Source of the DNA: Anaeromassilibacillus stercoravium
Lineage (GTDB): Bacteria > Bacillota > Clostridia > Oscillospirales > Acutalibacteraceae
Length of the DNA: 27,454 nucleotides
Assembly (NCBI GenBank): GCA_019118845.1
Contig: DWYE01000101.1
Span: 1-27,454 of the forward strand
Direction of reading: 5' to 3'
The number at the start of each line of letters is the position of its first letter. Positions within the stretch are counted from its first letter, which is position 1. A program made the translations under genes and the position numbers. Under the pieces are notes generated by a model that had not been told where the DNA came from, did no database searches, and was given only the letters and a program-made list of their open reading frames with translations. Shown piece after piece: positions 1 to 7,188 of this stretch.

Positions 1-73
1 GTCTCGGATTTGGCCTTTGCAAGGCCCCTGCCGTTGAACGTTCTCCCCTTTCCAAATGCTTTCTTTCCGATTT

Positions 74-101
74 ATTATAACACTATCCCATGGAAAAGCA
101 A
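74..101 (-). promoter_or_regulatory. Possible leftward promoter toward the window edge
   Basis: On the minus strand there is TTGCTT (101-96), a 16-base spacer and TATAAT (79-74), with a TG one base before the -10 (extended -10). It points left, out of the window. An AAAGGGGAG purine stretch follows, but no convincing start codon is visible before the edge, so the transcript's gene or RNA is unknown. Bases 1-73 hold nothing else I can support. Confidence 0.35.
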
Positions 102-159
102 TGGTACAATCTGTGCGTTTTGTCCTTCACCAATGGGATTTTTCTCTCCACAATTCGCC

Positions 160-188
160 GGCCTACCTCTTGCCTTCTATGGTATAAT
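160..188 (+). promoter_or_regulatory. Extended -10 promoter of the flavin-reductase gene
   Basis: A perfect TATAAT lies at 183-188 preceded by TGG (extended -10). The -35 position (160-165) is poor, as expected for an extended -10 promoter. Transcription would start near 195, about 30 bases before the ATG at 224. Confidence 0.45.
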
Positions 189-223
189 AAGGATATTCTA
201 AACACGATACGGAGGCGTTTTTT

Positions 224-733
224 ATGAACGGTTTTAAAACGGTAGAAATCAAAGACCTGCAATTCAATCCCTTTACGCTGATCGACAAAGAATGGATGCT
301 GATTACCGCAGGCAATGAGCAGAAATGCAACACCATGACCGCCAGCTGGGGAGGCTTAGGGGAACTCTGGAAGCACTATGTGTCCTTTATCTTTGTCCGC
401 CCGCAGCGCTACACACTGGAATTCATTGAGAAAGAAGACTATTACTCTCTTTGTTTCTTTGATGAATCCTATCGTAAAGCGCTGTCCTTCTGTGGGAGCC
501 ATTCCGGACGCGACTATGACAAATGCAAGGAGACCGGCCTGACCCCGGTGTTCGACGAAGCCGCGCCCTATTTCGCAGAGGCCAAGATAGTCCTGATCTG
601 CCGCAAGCTGCATAAGCAGCCGATCGACCCGGCCGGATTTATCGATCCGTCCATCGACGCAACCTGCTATCCGGAAAAGGACTACCACGAAATGTTTGTG
701 GGCAGCATCGAAAAGGTCCTTGTCAAAGAATAA
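224..733 (+). CDS. Flavin reductase-like domain protein
   Basis: A 169-residue cytosolic protein of the flavin reductase-like, FMN-binding split-barrel family. Members bind FMN/FAD and reduce it with NAD(P)H or act as small flavoproteins; the substrate here cannot be read from sequence. Family-typical features are the N-terminal 'NPF.LI..EWMLITAG', followed by CNTMTASWGG (about 35-44) where the family binds the flavin phosphate, then VRPQRYT (about 58-64), and the SHSGRD segment (about 91-96) typical of the Clostridia/Bacteroides branch. The length is normal for the single-domain family. The start at 224 follows a GGAGG site with suitable spacing. It is monocistronic: its own promoter lies upstream and two terminators lie downstream. 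Family confidence is high; the physiological role is unknown. Confidence 0.85.
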   Translation: MNGFKTVEIKDLQFNPFTLIDKEWMLITAGNEQKCNTMTASWGGLGELWKHYVSFIFVRPQRYTLEFIEKEDYYSLCFFDESYRKALSFCGSHSGRDYDKCKETGLTPVFDEAAPYFAEAKIVLICRKLHKQPIDPAGFIDPSIDATCYPEKDYHEMFVGSIEKVLVKE

Positions 734-751
734 TCCTCTAAAAATGCCGTG

Positions 752-784
752 AAACGGGAAGCCCGAAAAGCTTTCCCGTTTTTT
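752..784 (+). terminator. Rho-independent terminator after the flavin-reductase gene
   Basis: AACGGGAAGC pairs with GCTTTCCCGTT (one bulged T) across a short loop, followed by a run of six T from 779. It starts 18 bases after the stop codon. Confidence 0.8.
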
Positions 785-802
785 GCTTGGCAAGCGCCAC
801 AC

Positions 803-850
803 AAAAATCCCCTTTGCCGTCCAATCTTCGGACCGCAAAGGGGATTTTTT
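803..850. terminator. Bidirectional terminator between convergent genes
   Basis: A near-perfect stem with AAAAATCCCCTTTGC pairing to GCAAAGGGGATTTTT and a small inner GTCC/GGAC stem. T-runs appear on both strands. It lies between the + flavin-reductase gene and the end of hflX (-), so it can serve both. Confidence 0.9.
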
Positions 851-867
851 CTATCGTATTCTGAGAG

Positions 868-2127
868 CTATTCGTGCGGAAAGATCACGTAGTCCTGCAC
901 CAAATGGAGTAAAACCGGATCTACTTGCGCGGTCAATTTTAAACCGTCCGCGGTATATTCCTCCTGCAAGATGGTTCCATCCTTCCGCAGCTTTGCCGCC
1001 AAACCGCCCTGTGCAAAGGGAAGCAGCAGCTCCACCCGCGTTGTCTTGACCGGAAGGTTTTCCTCAATGGACTCCAACAGGGCGTCCAAGCCGCGCCCCG
1101 TCTTGGCGCTGATGCGTACCGCATTGCCGATCATCGGCAGATCGTGCAGCGATGGGACCAAATCGCACTTATTCAGCACCGGGATGATGGGACGCCCGCC
1201 GCAGCCCAATTCGGCCAACAGCGTGCGGGTGACGTCCAAATGCGCCTGCGCTTCGCTGCTGGAGGCGTCGCACACATTCAAGATGATGTCCGCCGTCGCC
1301 GCCTGTTCCAGCGTGGAGTGGAACGCCTCCACCAAATGGTGGGGCAACCGCCGCACCAGCCCGACCGTGTCGATGAGCATGACGGTCTTTCCGCAGGGCA
1401 GCTTTAAGGCGCGGGCCGTCGGGTCGAGCGTGGCGAACAGCATGTCCTTTGCCAGCACACCCGCCTGCGTCAGGGCGTTCATCAGGGTGCTTTTTCCCGC
1501 ATTCGTATATCCCACGAGCGCCACCGTAATCACGCCGTTCTTTTGTCGGCGGCGCTGGATCTGGCCGCGGCGCTTCTCCACCTCTTCCAGTTGCTCCTTG
1601 AGCTTGGAAATGCGGCGGCGGATATGGCGGCGGTCGGTCTCCAGCTTTGTCTCACCGGGCCCGCGCGTGCCGATTCCACCGCCCAGGCGGGAGAGCGACG
1701 TGCCCTTTCCGCCAAGGCGCGGCAGCATATATTTCAACTGCGCGAGCTCGACCTGCAACTTGCCCTCGCTGCTTCTTGCCCGCGATGCAAAAATATCGAG
1801 AATCAGCATCGTGCGGTCAATCGTCCGCACATCGCTGATGGATTCAATATTGCGGATCTGTGTGGGAGAGAGTTCGCAGTCAAACACCAGCAAATCGATG
1901 TCGTAGTTTTTACAGTACGACGCGATCTCTTCCATCATTCCGGAACCCACACAGGTAGCCGTGTCAGGGGAGGGCCTTTTTTGGGTCATCGCACCGCAGG
2001 GTTCCGCACCCGCGCTGCGCACCAATTCATACAACTCCGCCAGGGACGCCTCCGCGTCGTATTCCCCCGTGTCCACCGCTGCCAACAGCGCGCGTTCCGG
2101 CCTCTTTTCCTTCTCGGTATTTTCCAA
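868..2127 (-). CDS. hflX: Ribosome-associated GTPase HflX
   Basis: A 419-residue protein of the HflX family: cytosolic GTPases that bind the 50S subunit and, in characterised bacteria, split stalled or heat-damaged ribosomes. The N-terminal nucleotide-binding-like domain (about 10-120) is followed by the family-specific Gly-rich segment at about 148-163 (GGGIG.RGPGETKLE), a basic coiled-coil linker (165-195) and the G domain: G1 GYTNAGKST (206-214), G3 DTVG (253-256), G4 NKCD (319-322), G5 SAKTG (340-344). All GTPase motifs are intact and the length is normal. The start is TTG at 2127, preceded by a GGGGGAGG site; no better ATG exists. It has its own promoter immediately after the phage-derived cluster, on the same strand, so it need not be read from that cluster. 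Confidence 0.96.
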   Translation of the reverse strand: MENTEKEKRPERALLAAVDTGEYDAEASLAELYELVRSAGAEPCGAMTQKRPSPDTATCVGSGMMEEIASYCKNYDIDLLVFDCELSPTQIRNIESISDVRTIDRTMLILDIFASRARSSEGKLQVELAQLKYMLPRLGGKGTSLSRLGGGIGTRGPGETKLETDRRHIRRRISKLKEQLEEVEKRRGQIQRRRQKNGVITVALVGYTNAGKSTLMNALTQAGVLAKDMLFATLDPTARALKLPCGKTVMLIDTVGLVRRLPHHLVEAFHSTLEQAATADIILNVCDASSSEAQAHLDVTRTLLAELGCGGRPIIPVLNKCDLVPSLHDLPMIGNAVRISAKTGRGLDALLESIEENLPVKTTRVELLLPFAQGGLAAKLRKDGTILQEEYTADGLKLTAQVDPVLLHLVQDYVIFPHE

Positions 2128-2155
2128 AGGCGCCTCCCCCTTTCTCTGTTGTCTT

Positions 2156-2185
2156 ATTTTACAATATCTGGCAAAAGCTTGTCAA
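2156..2185 (-). promoter_or_regulatory. Sigma-A promoter of hflX
   Basis: TTGACA (2185-2180), an 18-base spacer, TAAAAT (2161-2156) on the minus strand. It sits wholly in the 66-base gap between the end of the tail-fibre gene (2194) and the hflX start (2127), so hflX keeps its own transcription despite abutting the phage cluster. Confidence 0.75.
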
Positions 2186-2193
2186 ATCGGCGG

Positions 2194-2658
2194 CTAACGG
2201 AACAGCAGATATCCGTATCCGCCACCCGCCTGGTTTAGGCTGTTCGCCATGCTGTCCGCAGCGGGTGTTCCCTGCGCCTGCTGCACCGTAAGCGTAGTTC
2301 CGGACAAAGAAGCCCCCTGTGTGCCGCCCTCTTCCGTCACAATGGCAAAGTTCACCCGATAGTATCCCGTATGGGATTCGATTGGCGGCGCGTCCATCTG
2401 GAAAACCAGCACAGCCGTCGGCGCAAACGGGAGAGTGATCGACCGGCTTTCGGCCCCGTTCCCATTGTAGGTTCCCACCGTCGCCGCGCTCCCCAACAGT
2501 AGGCGGTCTTCGGCGGACAGATGCGCCTGCGTGTCTCCAAAATGCTCGGCCAGCAGGGAATCCAGCGTTTCATTGTCCGCCACAAAATCGGCGCGCGCCG
2601 GTTTATCCGTCCCCTGCCACCGGTTTAGCCCCAAGCTTGTCTTTTGTTCTGTCGGCAT
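2194..2658 (-). CDS. Short phage tail fibre / receptor-binding-like protein
   Basis: 154 residues. The N-terminal part (about 8-45: LGLNRWQ.TDKP.R.DF.AD...LD) is the 'LGL..W...D.P.R.DFN' start common in tail-fibre and baseplate-attached proteins of clostridial phages. A short helical linker follows (to about 52), then a Gly/Thr/Ser-rich beta domain (about 57-154) beginning 'GTYNGNGAESR' and ending in an aromatic-Gly stretch, as in small phage adhesin domains. It would sit at the baseplate edge and contact the cell surface. ATG at 2658 has an AAGGAGG site 5 bases upstream and starts 9 bases after the preceding stop. It is the last gene of the cluster; its stop is only 9 bases before the hflX -35 box. 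Fibre role inferred from motif and position. Confidence 0.65.
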   Translation of the reverse strand: MPTEQKTSLGLNRWQGTDKPARADFVADNETLDSLLAEHFGDTQAHLSAEDRLLLGSAATVGTYNGNGAESRSITLPFAPTAVLVFQMDAPPIESHTGYYRVNFAIVTEEGGTQGASLSGTTLTVQQAQGTPAADSMANSLNQAGGGYGYLLFR

Positions 2659-2667
2659 AAGTCCTCC

Positions 2668-3246
2668 TTATCGTTCAAACAGCTCATCCTCCGCCAGATC
2701 GAGCTGATCCCAAGTGCTGTTCCCGGCGTCCCATTCGTCAAAGGTCTTTTCCGCATGGTCAATAGTATTCCAGGAAAGGTCCCGGAAATCCAGTATGACG
2801 TCCAAATGCGCGGGCAAAAAGCGCTCCAGGTAGGCGACCGCATTTGCGCGCGCTTCTGTGCTCTCCAAGCCGGTGCAGTTGAAGCACAGCCGCTGCCCCG
2901 CCGGGTCCTCCAAAATCGTGGCTTCGATTCCAACCGATTGCAACAATTTTAAAAAATCGCCGCAGGTATTCGAATTGTTATGGACAGCGCCGCACTGCAA
3001 CAGCGCCTTTCGCCGTTCTTCCAGGGAACCCTGTATCTGCAAGCCGAAGAGCGCCTCCCAGCGGGAAATCCCCTCCTCCCCCGCTGTACAGAGGAAGCTG
3101 TCCTTTTGCAAGGCCTCCAACCGCTCGCACAGGACATCCAACGCCGCAGCATAGGCGGCCAATTCCGCATCCACCAAGGTCTCCCCCGACAGGGCGTACA
3201 ACCCCGTTTCGCGGAGGGCGGAAGCCATCGTATCGTAAGACGTCAT
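2668..3246 (-). CDS. XkdU/YmfQ-like phage tail protein (DUF2313-type)
   Basis: 192 residues. The pattern matches the YmfQ/XkdU family that follows baseplate J in Mu- and PBSX-type phages: a helical N-terminal half with 'L.ALQ.D.F..TA.E.GI.RWE.L.G' (about 44-70) and 'SLEERR.ALL' (about 75-84), then a central 'DFLKLLQSVGIEATILED' block and a C-terminal 'FLPAHLDVILDFR' stretch. The family is thought to help attach fibres to the baseplate rim. The start ATG at 3246 overlaps the baseplate J stop by four bases (ATGA), with a GGAGG site upstream inside baseplate J. The acidic C-terminus (W.TIDHAEKTFDEWD) is typical for clostridial members. Family-level call fairly sure; structural role inferred from relatives. 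Confidence 0.75.
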   Translation of the reverse strand: MTSYDTMASALRETGLYALSGETLVDAELAAYAAALDVLCERLEALQKDSFLCTAGEEGISRWEALFGLQIQGSLEERRKALLQCGAVHNNSNTCGDFLKLLQSVGIEATILEDPAGQRLCFNCTGLESTEARANAVAYLERFLPAHLDVILDFRDLSWNTIDHAEKTFDEWDAGNSTWDQLDLAEDELFER

Positions 3247-4310
3247 GCGCTCGCCTCCTGTACCGTCACATCCTGCAAGACCGCAAGCTGATTTGCTTTG
3301 ACCACCCGGTCGGCCGCAGCGCTTCCTACCAGGGTACAATTCTCCACAACGCCGGTGGCAAAAACCTTTGCGGTCAAGGCGGCCGCCCGGACGGGTTCGC
3401 CCACGCCCAGGCCGGCAAAATATGCCTGTACCGCCTCTTCCACGCCATCGGAGGCCGCTTCGAACGACATCCCCGCGCAGGGTACGATCTGCACCGTGAC
3501 CGGGCAGGAGACCGTTTGCGCCGCCGCGACCGTCACCAGGACGTTGATCTCGCGCAGCTCGTCAAACATCGCCTGCACACGCTGGATCGTTTCACTGTCC
3601 GCCGCAGCGCCGCTCGCCCCCAGGTAAACGCCAACCGTTCCCAGCCCCTGTTCCTTTGGAACCACATTTGCGGAAAAGACACCCTCGTCCTTGAGGGCCT
3701 GATTCCGATAGAAAGCCGCGTTTGTTCCATTCGGAAGGGCCGCATAGCTTTGCGTCAAGCGGGCGCGAAGGGACTCGTCCCCCTCCGCATCAGCGCCGCC
3801 CGTAAAGGGTTTCTGGTTCGTCACCTGTTCGATGCCCGGCGGGACGGTAATCAGCGTTGTGACCGTCCCGGCCGCCGCATTCCCATCCCGTCCCGGCTGT
3901 TCCGCCTCCGCGGGCACCGTCACCGACGTGCTCCCCACGGCCAGGACAGCTTCCTCCGTCGTGACATAGCGCGCGCCATCCTCACCCGGCAGAGCGCACA
4001 CGGTCCCTTTGTCGATCACCGCGCGGTACCAAAGCGGCTTGGCGCGGGAAAAGGTGAGTTCTCCCGCAGCTGCCTGCGCTGGCCGCCGCTGAATCCCGTG
4101 CTCCTGTACGCGCAGATCCAGCTGTTCGCCCTGCGCGGTCTGCGCAAAGAACTGCTGTTCCAGCCAGTCCATCGCCGCCGTCAGGGAATAGACCTCCCCG
4201 GCCAGCACCCGCAGGCGGATGCCGATGTCGGATGCATCGTCCGCTGGATATCCAGCGAGCTCTTCAAAGGTCCCCTGCATACGGCCCAAAATTTCTTCAT
4301 ATGTCTCCAT
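3243..4310 (-). CDS. Baseplate J / gp47 family protein (XkdT-like)
   Basis: 355 residues, matching the Mu gp47 / P2 J / PBSX XkdT family that builds the baseplate wedge of contractile tails. Visible family features are the N-terminal 'TYEEIL.RM' start and 'D...L.IRL..LAGEVYSL' helix, the central 'GTV...PGEDGARYVT' beta segment, 'GRDGNAAAGTVT' followed by the 'GIEQVTNQ.PFTGG.D.EGDESLRARL' block (about 165-190), which is the family signature, and the C-terminal alternating domain. Length is normal. ATG at 4310 is preferred over GTG at 4313 because a GAGGTGA site lies at good distance. It overlaps the upstream gp25-like gene by 14 bases and the downstream gene by four. Confidence 0.9.
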   Translation of the reverse strand: METYEEILGRMQGTFEELAGYPADDASDIGIRLRVLAGEVYSLTAAMDWLEQQFFAQTAQGEQLDLRVQEHGIQRRPAQAAAGELTFSRAKPLWYRAVIDKGTVCALPGEDGARYVTTEEAVLAVGSTSVTVPAEAEQPGRDGNAAAGTVTTLITVPPGIEQVTNQKPFTGGADAEGDESLRARLTQSYAALPNGTNAAFYRNQALKDEGVFSANVVPKEQGLGTVGVYLGASGAAADSETIQRVQAMFDELREINVLVTVAAAQTVSCPVTVQIVPCAGMSFEAASDGVEEAVQAYFAGLGVGEPVRAAALTAKVFATGVVENCTLVGSAAADRVVKANQLAVLQDVTVQEASA

Positions 4311-4647
4311 CACATGTCACCTCGATCTCTGCCCCGCCGCCTTCCCAGGCGATCTGTATCCGCGCGATGAGCGGTTCCGCAGCGCTGCAAACAGCACTCT
4401 CCACCCACACCTGCGGCAATTCCCGCAGCGCTTCCTGCGCCATGGCCAGGGCGTTTGCGTCCTTGTCCTCCGTTTCGGGCCGCAGGGTATACAGGCGGCT
4501 TCCTAATGTAGGCTGAAAGGCAAACCGTCCCAAAGGTACGCGCAGGCGGATCGCCGCGCGCTGCAAAAGCTCCTCTTCGCCGGAAATTCCACGCGGCAGC
4601 CCGTTGGCTCCCAGGGAAAAATCGCCGCCGGCAAGCGCTGTATCCAT
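4297..4647 (-). CDS. gp25/XkdS-like baseplate wedge protein
   Basis: 116 residues. Position between the gpV-like spike and baseplate J, and small size, match the gp25 / XkdS (DUF2634 or Mu gp46-type) wedge proteins of contractile phages. The visible pattern is 'ELLQRA.IRL.VPLGRF.F.P.LGS.L..L', then 'A...A.EAL..LPQV.V' and a C-terminal strand pair with 'ARI.I.W.G..AEIEV', consistent with the fold. The TAATG overlap with the previous gene at 4647 sets the start. Which of the small wedge families it belongs to is not certain, but a wedge protein is the best-supported role. Confidence 0.7.
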   Translation of the reverse strand: MDTALAGGDFSLGANGLPRGISGEEELLQRAAIRLRVPLGRFAFQPTLGSRLYTLRPETEDKDANALAMAQEALRELPQVWVESAVCSAAEPLIARIQIAWEGGGAEIEVTCDGDI

Positions 4648-4985
4648 TATTCTCCCTCCTCCGCGGCAAAGACCTGTCCATTGATGACCACCTCGCCGCT
4701 GTTTTTCAAATAGATTCGCGCGCCCCCCTGGGAGAACAACAGCAGTTCCCCCGGCTCCAACGCCGTTTCCTCCACTACAGCCCCTGCGCAGACCATCCCC
4801 TCCGTACTGTTGACCAGCACGGCCCGCGCCGCATCCGGGGGCATATAGGCGATTCCCCAGGGGGCGGCGAGGGCAACATCCCTGTACTCCCCGCTCCCCT
4901 GCGCGGTCGAACTTCCCGTCATCCGGGCCACTTCCGCGGTTGGTTCCCGGCGGAGATTCCCCGCCATCTTTTTCGAAAGCCACAT
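4647..4985 (-). CDS. gpV-like baseplate spike protein
   Basis: 112 residues. The segment 'AAPWGIAYMPPDAARAVLV' (about 39-57), followed by 'LEPGELLLFSQGGARIYLKNSGEVVING' (residues about 75-103), is the OB-fold and repeat pattern of phage baseplate assembly protein V, the membrane-piercing spike of contractile tails. It is short; many gpV proteins have a longer beta-helical tip, so this is a minimal version. Start by TGATG overlap with the hub gene at 4985-4987. A spike next to hub and wedge genes is the standard tail-tip order. Confidence 0.72.
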   Translation of the reverse strand: MWLSKKMAGNLRREPTAEVARMTGSSTAQGSGEYRDVALAAPWGIAYMPPDAARAVLVNSTEGMVCAGAVVEETALEPGELLLFSQGGARIYLKNSGEVVINGQVFAAEEGE

Positions 4986-5890
4986 CAGCCTTCCTCCTTT
5001 CTGCGCAGTGTCACGCGGCTGATCTCCCCACGGCTGTCCAACTGATACTCCCATGCCGAAACATAGAGATTTTCCCCATAGTCCGCCTTCGCCGGGCTTC
5101 CCAGCGGTGGGCACAGCATTCCTGGGCTGCACACCTGCACGGCGAACGCCTTCTGGCGGGCCTTTCGCAACACGTCCTTTGCCCGCTCCACGTCGGAACC
5201 ACTCAAATAGCGCCTGCGCACAACCCCGCGGGCCACAGCCTCCTCATCCTGCAAAATGGCGTCGTAATCCGCTGCATCCCCGGTGCGCATGCGCAATTCC
5301 GAAATGCGGGCGGCGTCCTTCCAAACAATTTTGCATGTGGAGAGGGGCCAATGCGAGCGGGAAACATCCACCGGCTCCTGCTGTACCAAGCCGGACGCGT
5401 CCAGCACATCCCCCCGCGCTACGAGCCGCACCCCCAGATACGTTTTGCAAAAGGCCTCCAGCGCCTGCCACTCGCTCATTCCCTTTTCCACCGTGAATGC
5501 CCCGCCAAACACCTCATCCCGCCCGAGGTATCCGGTAAAGCCATACGGGGCGGCGTGCCGTTCAAACATCAGTTTTAGTGACGGCATGTAATAGATCTGC
5601 GGCCGCGCTTCATTGTCCAGCAACAGGGCGGCGCGGCTTCGCGCGGAGAGTTCCACCGTGATCCCGTCCCCGTCCTCCGAAAGTACCTGTTCGTCCACGA
5701 TCCCCGCAAAGAGCACCCGTCCTGCCCGGTCCATCAATTGAATCCAGCAGAGGTTCCCTACAGCGTCCCAGGCAGGGAAGCGCGCCTCCAAGCTGTCCGC
5801 GGGCGCATCCTCGTCGCTGCGCAGCCGTAGGCGCACCGGCGCTGGCAGCTGAACCCGCTCCCCCTTGGCGGTCCATCCCACACACCTCAT
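4985..5890 (-). CDS. Tail hub protein (XkdQ / gpD-like)
   Basis: 301 residues. Similar in pattern to PBSX XkdQ and P2 gpD ('late control D') proteins, which form the hub linking tube and spike: an N-terminal beta domain with 'RLRLRSDEDAPADSLEA.FP' and 'AGRVLFAGIVDEQ' (about 23-70), a middle domain with 'RAALLLDNEARP' (about 85-96) and 'FEAFCKTYLGVRL'-like helix, and a C-terminal 'RRRYLSGSD.ERAKDVLRKAR' segment. Start ATG at 5890 overlaps the LysM gene stop (ATGA). The hub normally binds the tube or tape measure, neither of which is encoded here. Confidence 0.78.
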   Translation of the reverse strand: MRCVGWTAKGERVQLPAPVRLRLRSDEDAPADSLEARFPAWDAVGNLCWIQLMDRAGRVLFAGIVDEQVLSEDGDGITVELSARSRAALLLDNEARPQIYYMPSLKLMFERHAAPYGFTGYLGRDEVFGGAFTVEKGMSEWQALEAFCKTYLGVRLVARGDVLDASGLVQQEPVDVSRSHWPLSTCKIVWKDAARISELRMRTGDAADYDAILQDEEAVARGVVRRRYLSGSDVERAKDVLRKARQKAFAVQVCSPGMLCPPLGSPAKADYGENLYVSAWEYQLDSRGEISRVTLRRKEEG

Positions 5891-6417
5891 GGCAGCTTCA
5901 CCTTCGTTCCCTCCGCCAACCGGTTGGGCCATTGAATCTGCGGGTTACACTGCCGCAGCACATCGACCGTCGTGGCATACCGGTTTGCCACATGCCACAG
6001 CGTATCCCCTTTTCCACAGACGGCATATTCATCGCGGAGGATTCCGTCGTCCTCCGCCGGTTCTTCGTCCTCCAAAAACAGGAAGCTATAGCGCACCGCG
6101 TTGGGCCGCGCCTCCCCCAGCATTTGGAGGGAGGCAAAAACGGCCCGGAACGGCGCTGCGCCGGGGATGCACAAGATCTGGCTTTTGCCCTCCCGGAAAA
6201 CCGCCGCCAGCCGCTCAAAGTCCGCGGCGGCGTCTTTCCCCAGGAAGCTTCCCTTGCCGGTCACGGCGCGCTTCTGGCAACCCAGGTCCTGCAGGGCTTC
6301 CCCCGCCTGCGGGAGCGTCAGCCGTTTGACATTTCGCTGGTACTCCACCTGCAAGGTCTCCGGATTCCGCCCCCAGACAAACTTGCCAAACCGCATGGCG
6401 CGTGCTTCCAAGCTCAT
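5887..6417 (-). CDS. LysM-domain phage tail protein (XkdP-like)
   Basis: 176 residues. The N-terminal domain (1-120) has the 'FGKFVWGRNPETLQVEY.R' opening and 'VTGKGSFLGKDA..DF..LA..F' block of PBSX XkdP-type proteins. The C-terminal 50 residues are one LysM domain (about 127-176, 'Y.V.KGDTLW.VANRY.T.VD.LR..N', ending 'L..GTKVKLP'), which binds peptidoglycan or helps tail assembly. In PBSX-like phages this gene follows the tape measure; here it follows a 33-residue ORF and the head connectors instead. Start ATG at 6417 overlaps the preceding stop by four bases. Confidence 0.82.
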   Translation of the reverse strand: MSLEARAMRFGKFVWGRNPETLQVEYQRNVKRLTLPQAGEALQDLGCQKRAVTGKGSFLGKDAAADFERLAAVFREGKSQILCIPGAAPFRAVFASLQMLGEARPNAVRYSFLFLEDEEPAEDDGILRDEYAVCGKGDTLWHVANRYATTVDVLRQCNPQIQWPNRLAEGTKVKLP

Positions 6418-6515
6418 GGCTCTTCCTCCTTTAGTTCCTGCGGATAGCGCCGCACATCGCGCTCCAATTCCTCCGAGAGCCGGTCCGCCCAATCCAAATA
6501 ATCGTCCTGGTTCAT
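6414..6515 (-). CDS. 33-residue ORF at the head/tail-tip junction
   Basis: A very small, acidic, helical protein starting MNQDDYLDWADRLSEE and ending in KEEEP. Support: an AGAGGAGG site at ideal distance, ATGA overlap with the upstream connector stop, and ATGA overlap with the LysM gene downstream, so it is fully wired into the translational chain. It sits where tail terminator, sheath, tube and tape-measure genes would normally be. I do not recognise a family. It could be a remnant of a deleted tail gene, a coupling peptide, or a true tail component. Confidence 0.6.
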   Translation of the reverse strand: MNQDDYLDWADRLSEELERDVRRYPQELKEEEP

Positions 6516-6817
6516 GCTTCCTCCTCTGTGCAGAAGGCCGTCTCCTCTTCCCTGCGCAGGACGGCCCACACATACAGGCTTTCGCCTTCCAACCACTCCA
6601 CATCCGCGCGGGTCACGCGATACCATTCCGTCCCCACCTGTACAAGATCGCCGGTCAAAAGCTTCTGATCGGGCGTCCCGGTATAGAGGTAACACTGCGG
6701 CGCCTCATCGCTCTGTTTGCGCAGGGGGCGGATCACGGCCCAGGCCTCTTTCCCGTTTGCCATGGCCTTCTGCCCGTAGGTCTTCAGGATATGGCGGACC
6801 AATTCTTTTCTTGTCAC
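6512..6817 (-). CDS. Probable head-tail joining (head closure) protein
   Basis: 101 residues, starting at GTG 6817 behind a GGGGGCGGG site, 11 bases after the gp6-like gene. The beta-rich middle 'DQKLLTGDLVQVGTEWYRVTRADVEWLEGESLYVWAVLRR' region (about 50-90) resembles the small beta-barrel head-closure proteins of siphoviruses and myoviruses (SPP1 gp16 / XkdH class). Its position after the gp6-like connector fits. No domain is certain from sequence alone. It ends in an acidic EEEA tail at the ATGA overlap with the 33-residue ORF. Confidence 0.55.
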   Translation of the reverse strand: MTRKELVRHILKTYGQKAMANGKEAWAVIRPLRKQSDEAPQCYLYTGTPDQKLLTGDLVQVGTEWYRVTRADVEWLEGESLYVWAVLRREEETAFCTEEEA

Positions 6818-6828
6818 AATCCCGCCCC

Positions 6829-7188
6829 CTACATCCGTTCAAATACAAATTGGGTGTCGTTGAGATAGGGCGCGGCGGCGGCCTCGGACTCCCGCCACAG
6901 CGTCCGGGCCGTGTCCACATCCGCCGCATGTTTGGTCACCCGCACGTCTCCGACTGCAAACCCATTCTCCGCGCCCGCTGCCGCGCGGAGCAGCGTCCAG
7001 CGGTAAAAGGCCAGCGCAGCCGCCGCGCTGCACAGCACCAGTTCGCCCGCTGTCCCGATGTCCGGCTTTGCGATCCCCATCACCTGCGCCCGCGCATTCT
7101 CGCACAGGGGCCGGTATTTCCCGGCCTCCTGTTCCCCGAGACCCGTCAGTAGGGCAAACTGCTCGAAAACCGCTTGTGTCTCCATCAT
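6829..7188 (-). CDS. gp6-like head-tail connector protein
   Basis: 119 residues, mostly helical: an N-terminal 'F..LTGL.EQEAGKYRPLCENA' helix pair, a long Ala-rich helix (about 45-67) and a C-terminal 'W......AAAPYLND' helix. This matches HK97 gp6 / SPP1 gp15-type adaptors, which sit under the portal ring. Two consecutive ATGs (7188 and 7185) are possible starts; 7188 overlaps the capsid stop as ATGATG, with AGGA purine stretches upstream. Assignment rests on helical pattern, size and position directly after the capsid gene. Confidence 0.6.
   Translation of the reverse strand: MMETQAVFEQFALLTGLGEQEAGKYRPLCENARAQVMGIAKPDIGTAGELVLCSAAAALAFYRWTLLRAAAGAENGFAVGDVRVTKHAADVDTARTLWRESEAAAAPYLNDTQFVFERM

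Noticed and set aside
10..201. A 63-codon plus-strand frame at the left edge
   Set aside because: No ribosome site; it runs across two promoter elements and hydrophobic, AT-rich intergenic DNA.
2194..6417. Extracellular contractile injection system or type VI secretion locus
   Set aside because: Hub, spike, gp25 and baseplate J are present, but there is no sheath, tube, AAA ATPase or effector gene, and the locus also has terminase, portal and capsid genes, which points to phage origin.
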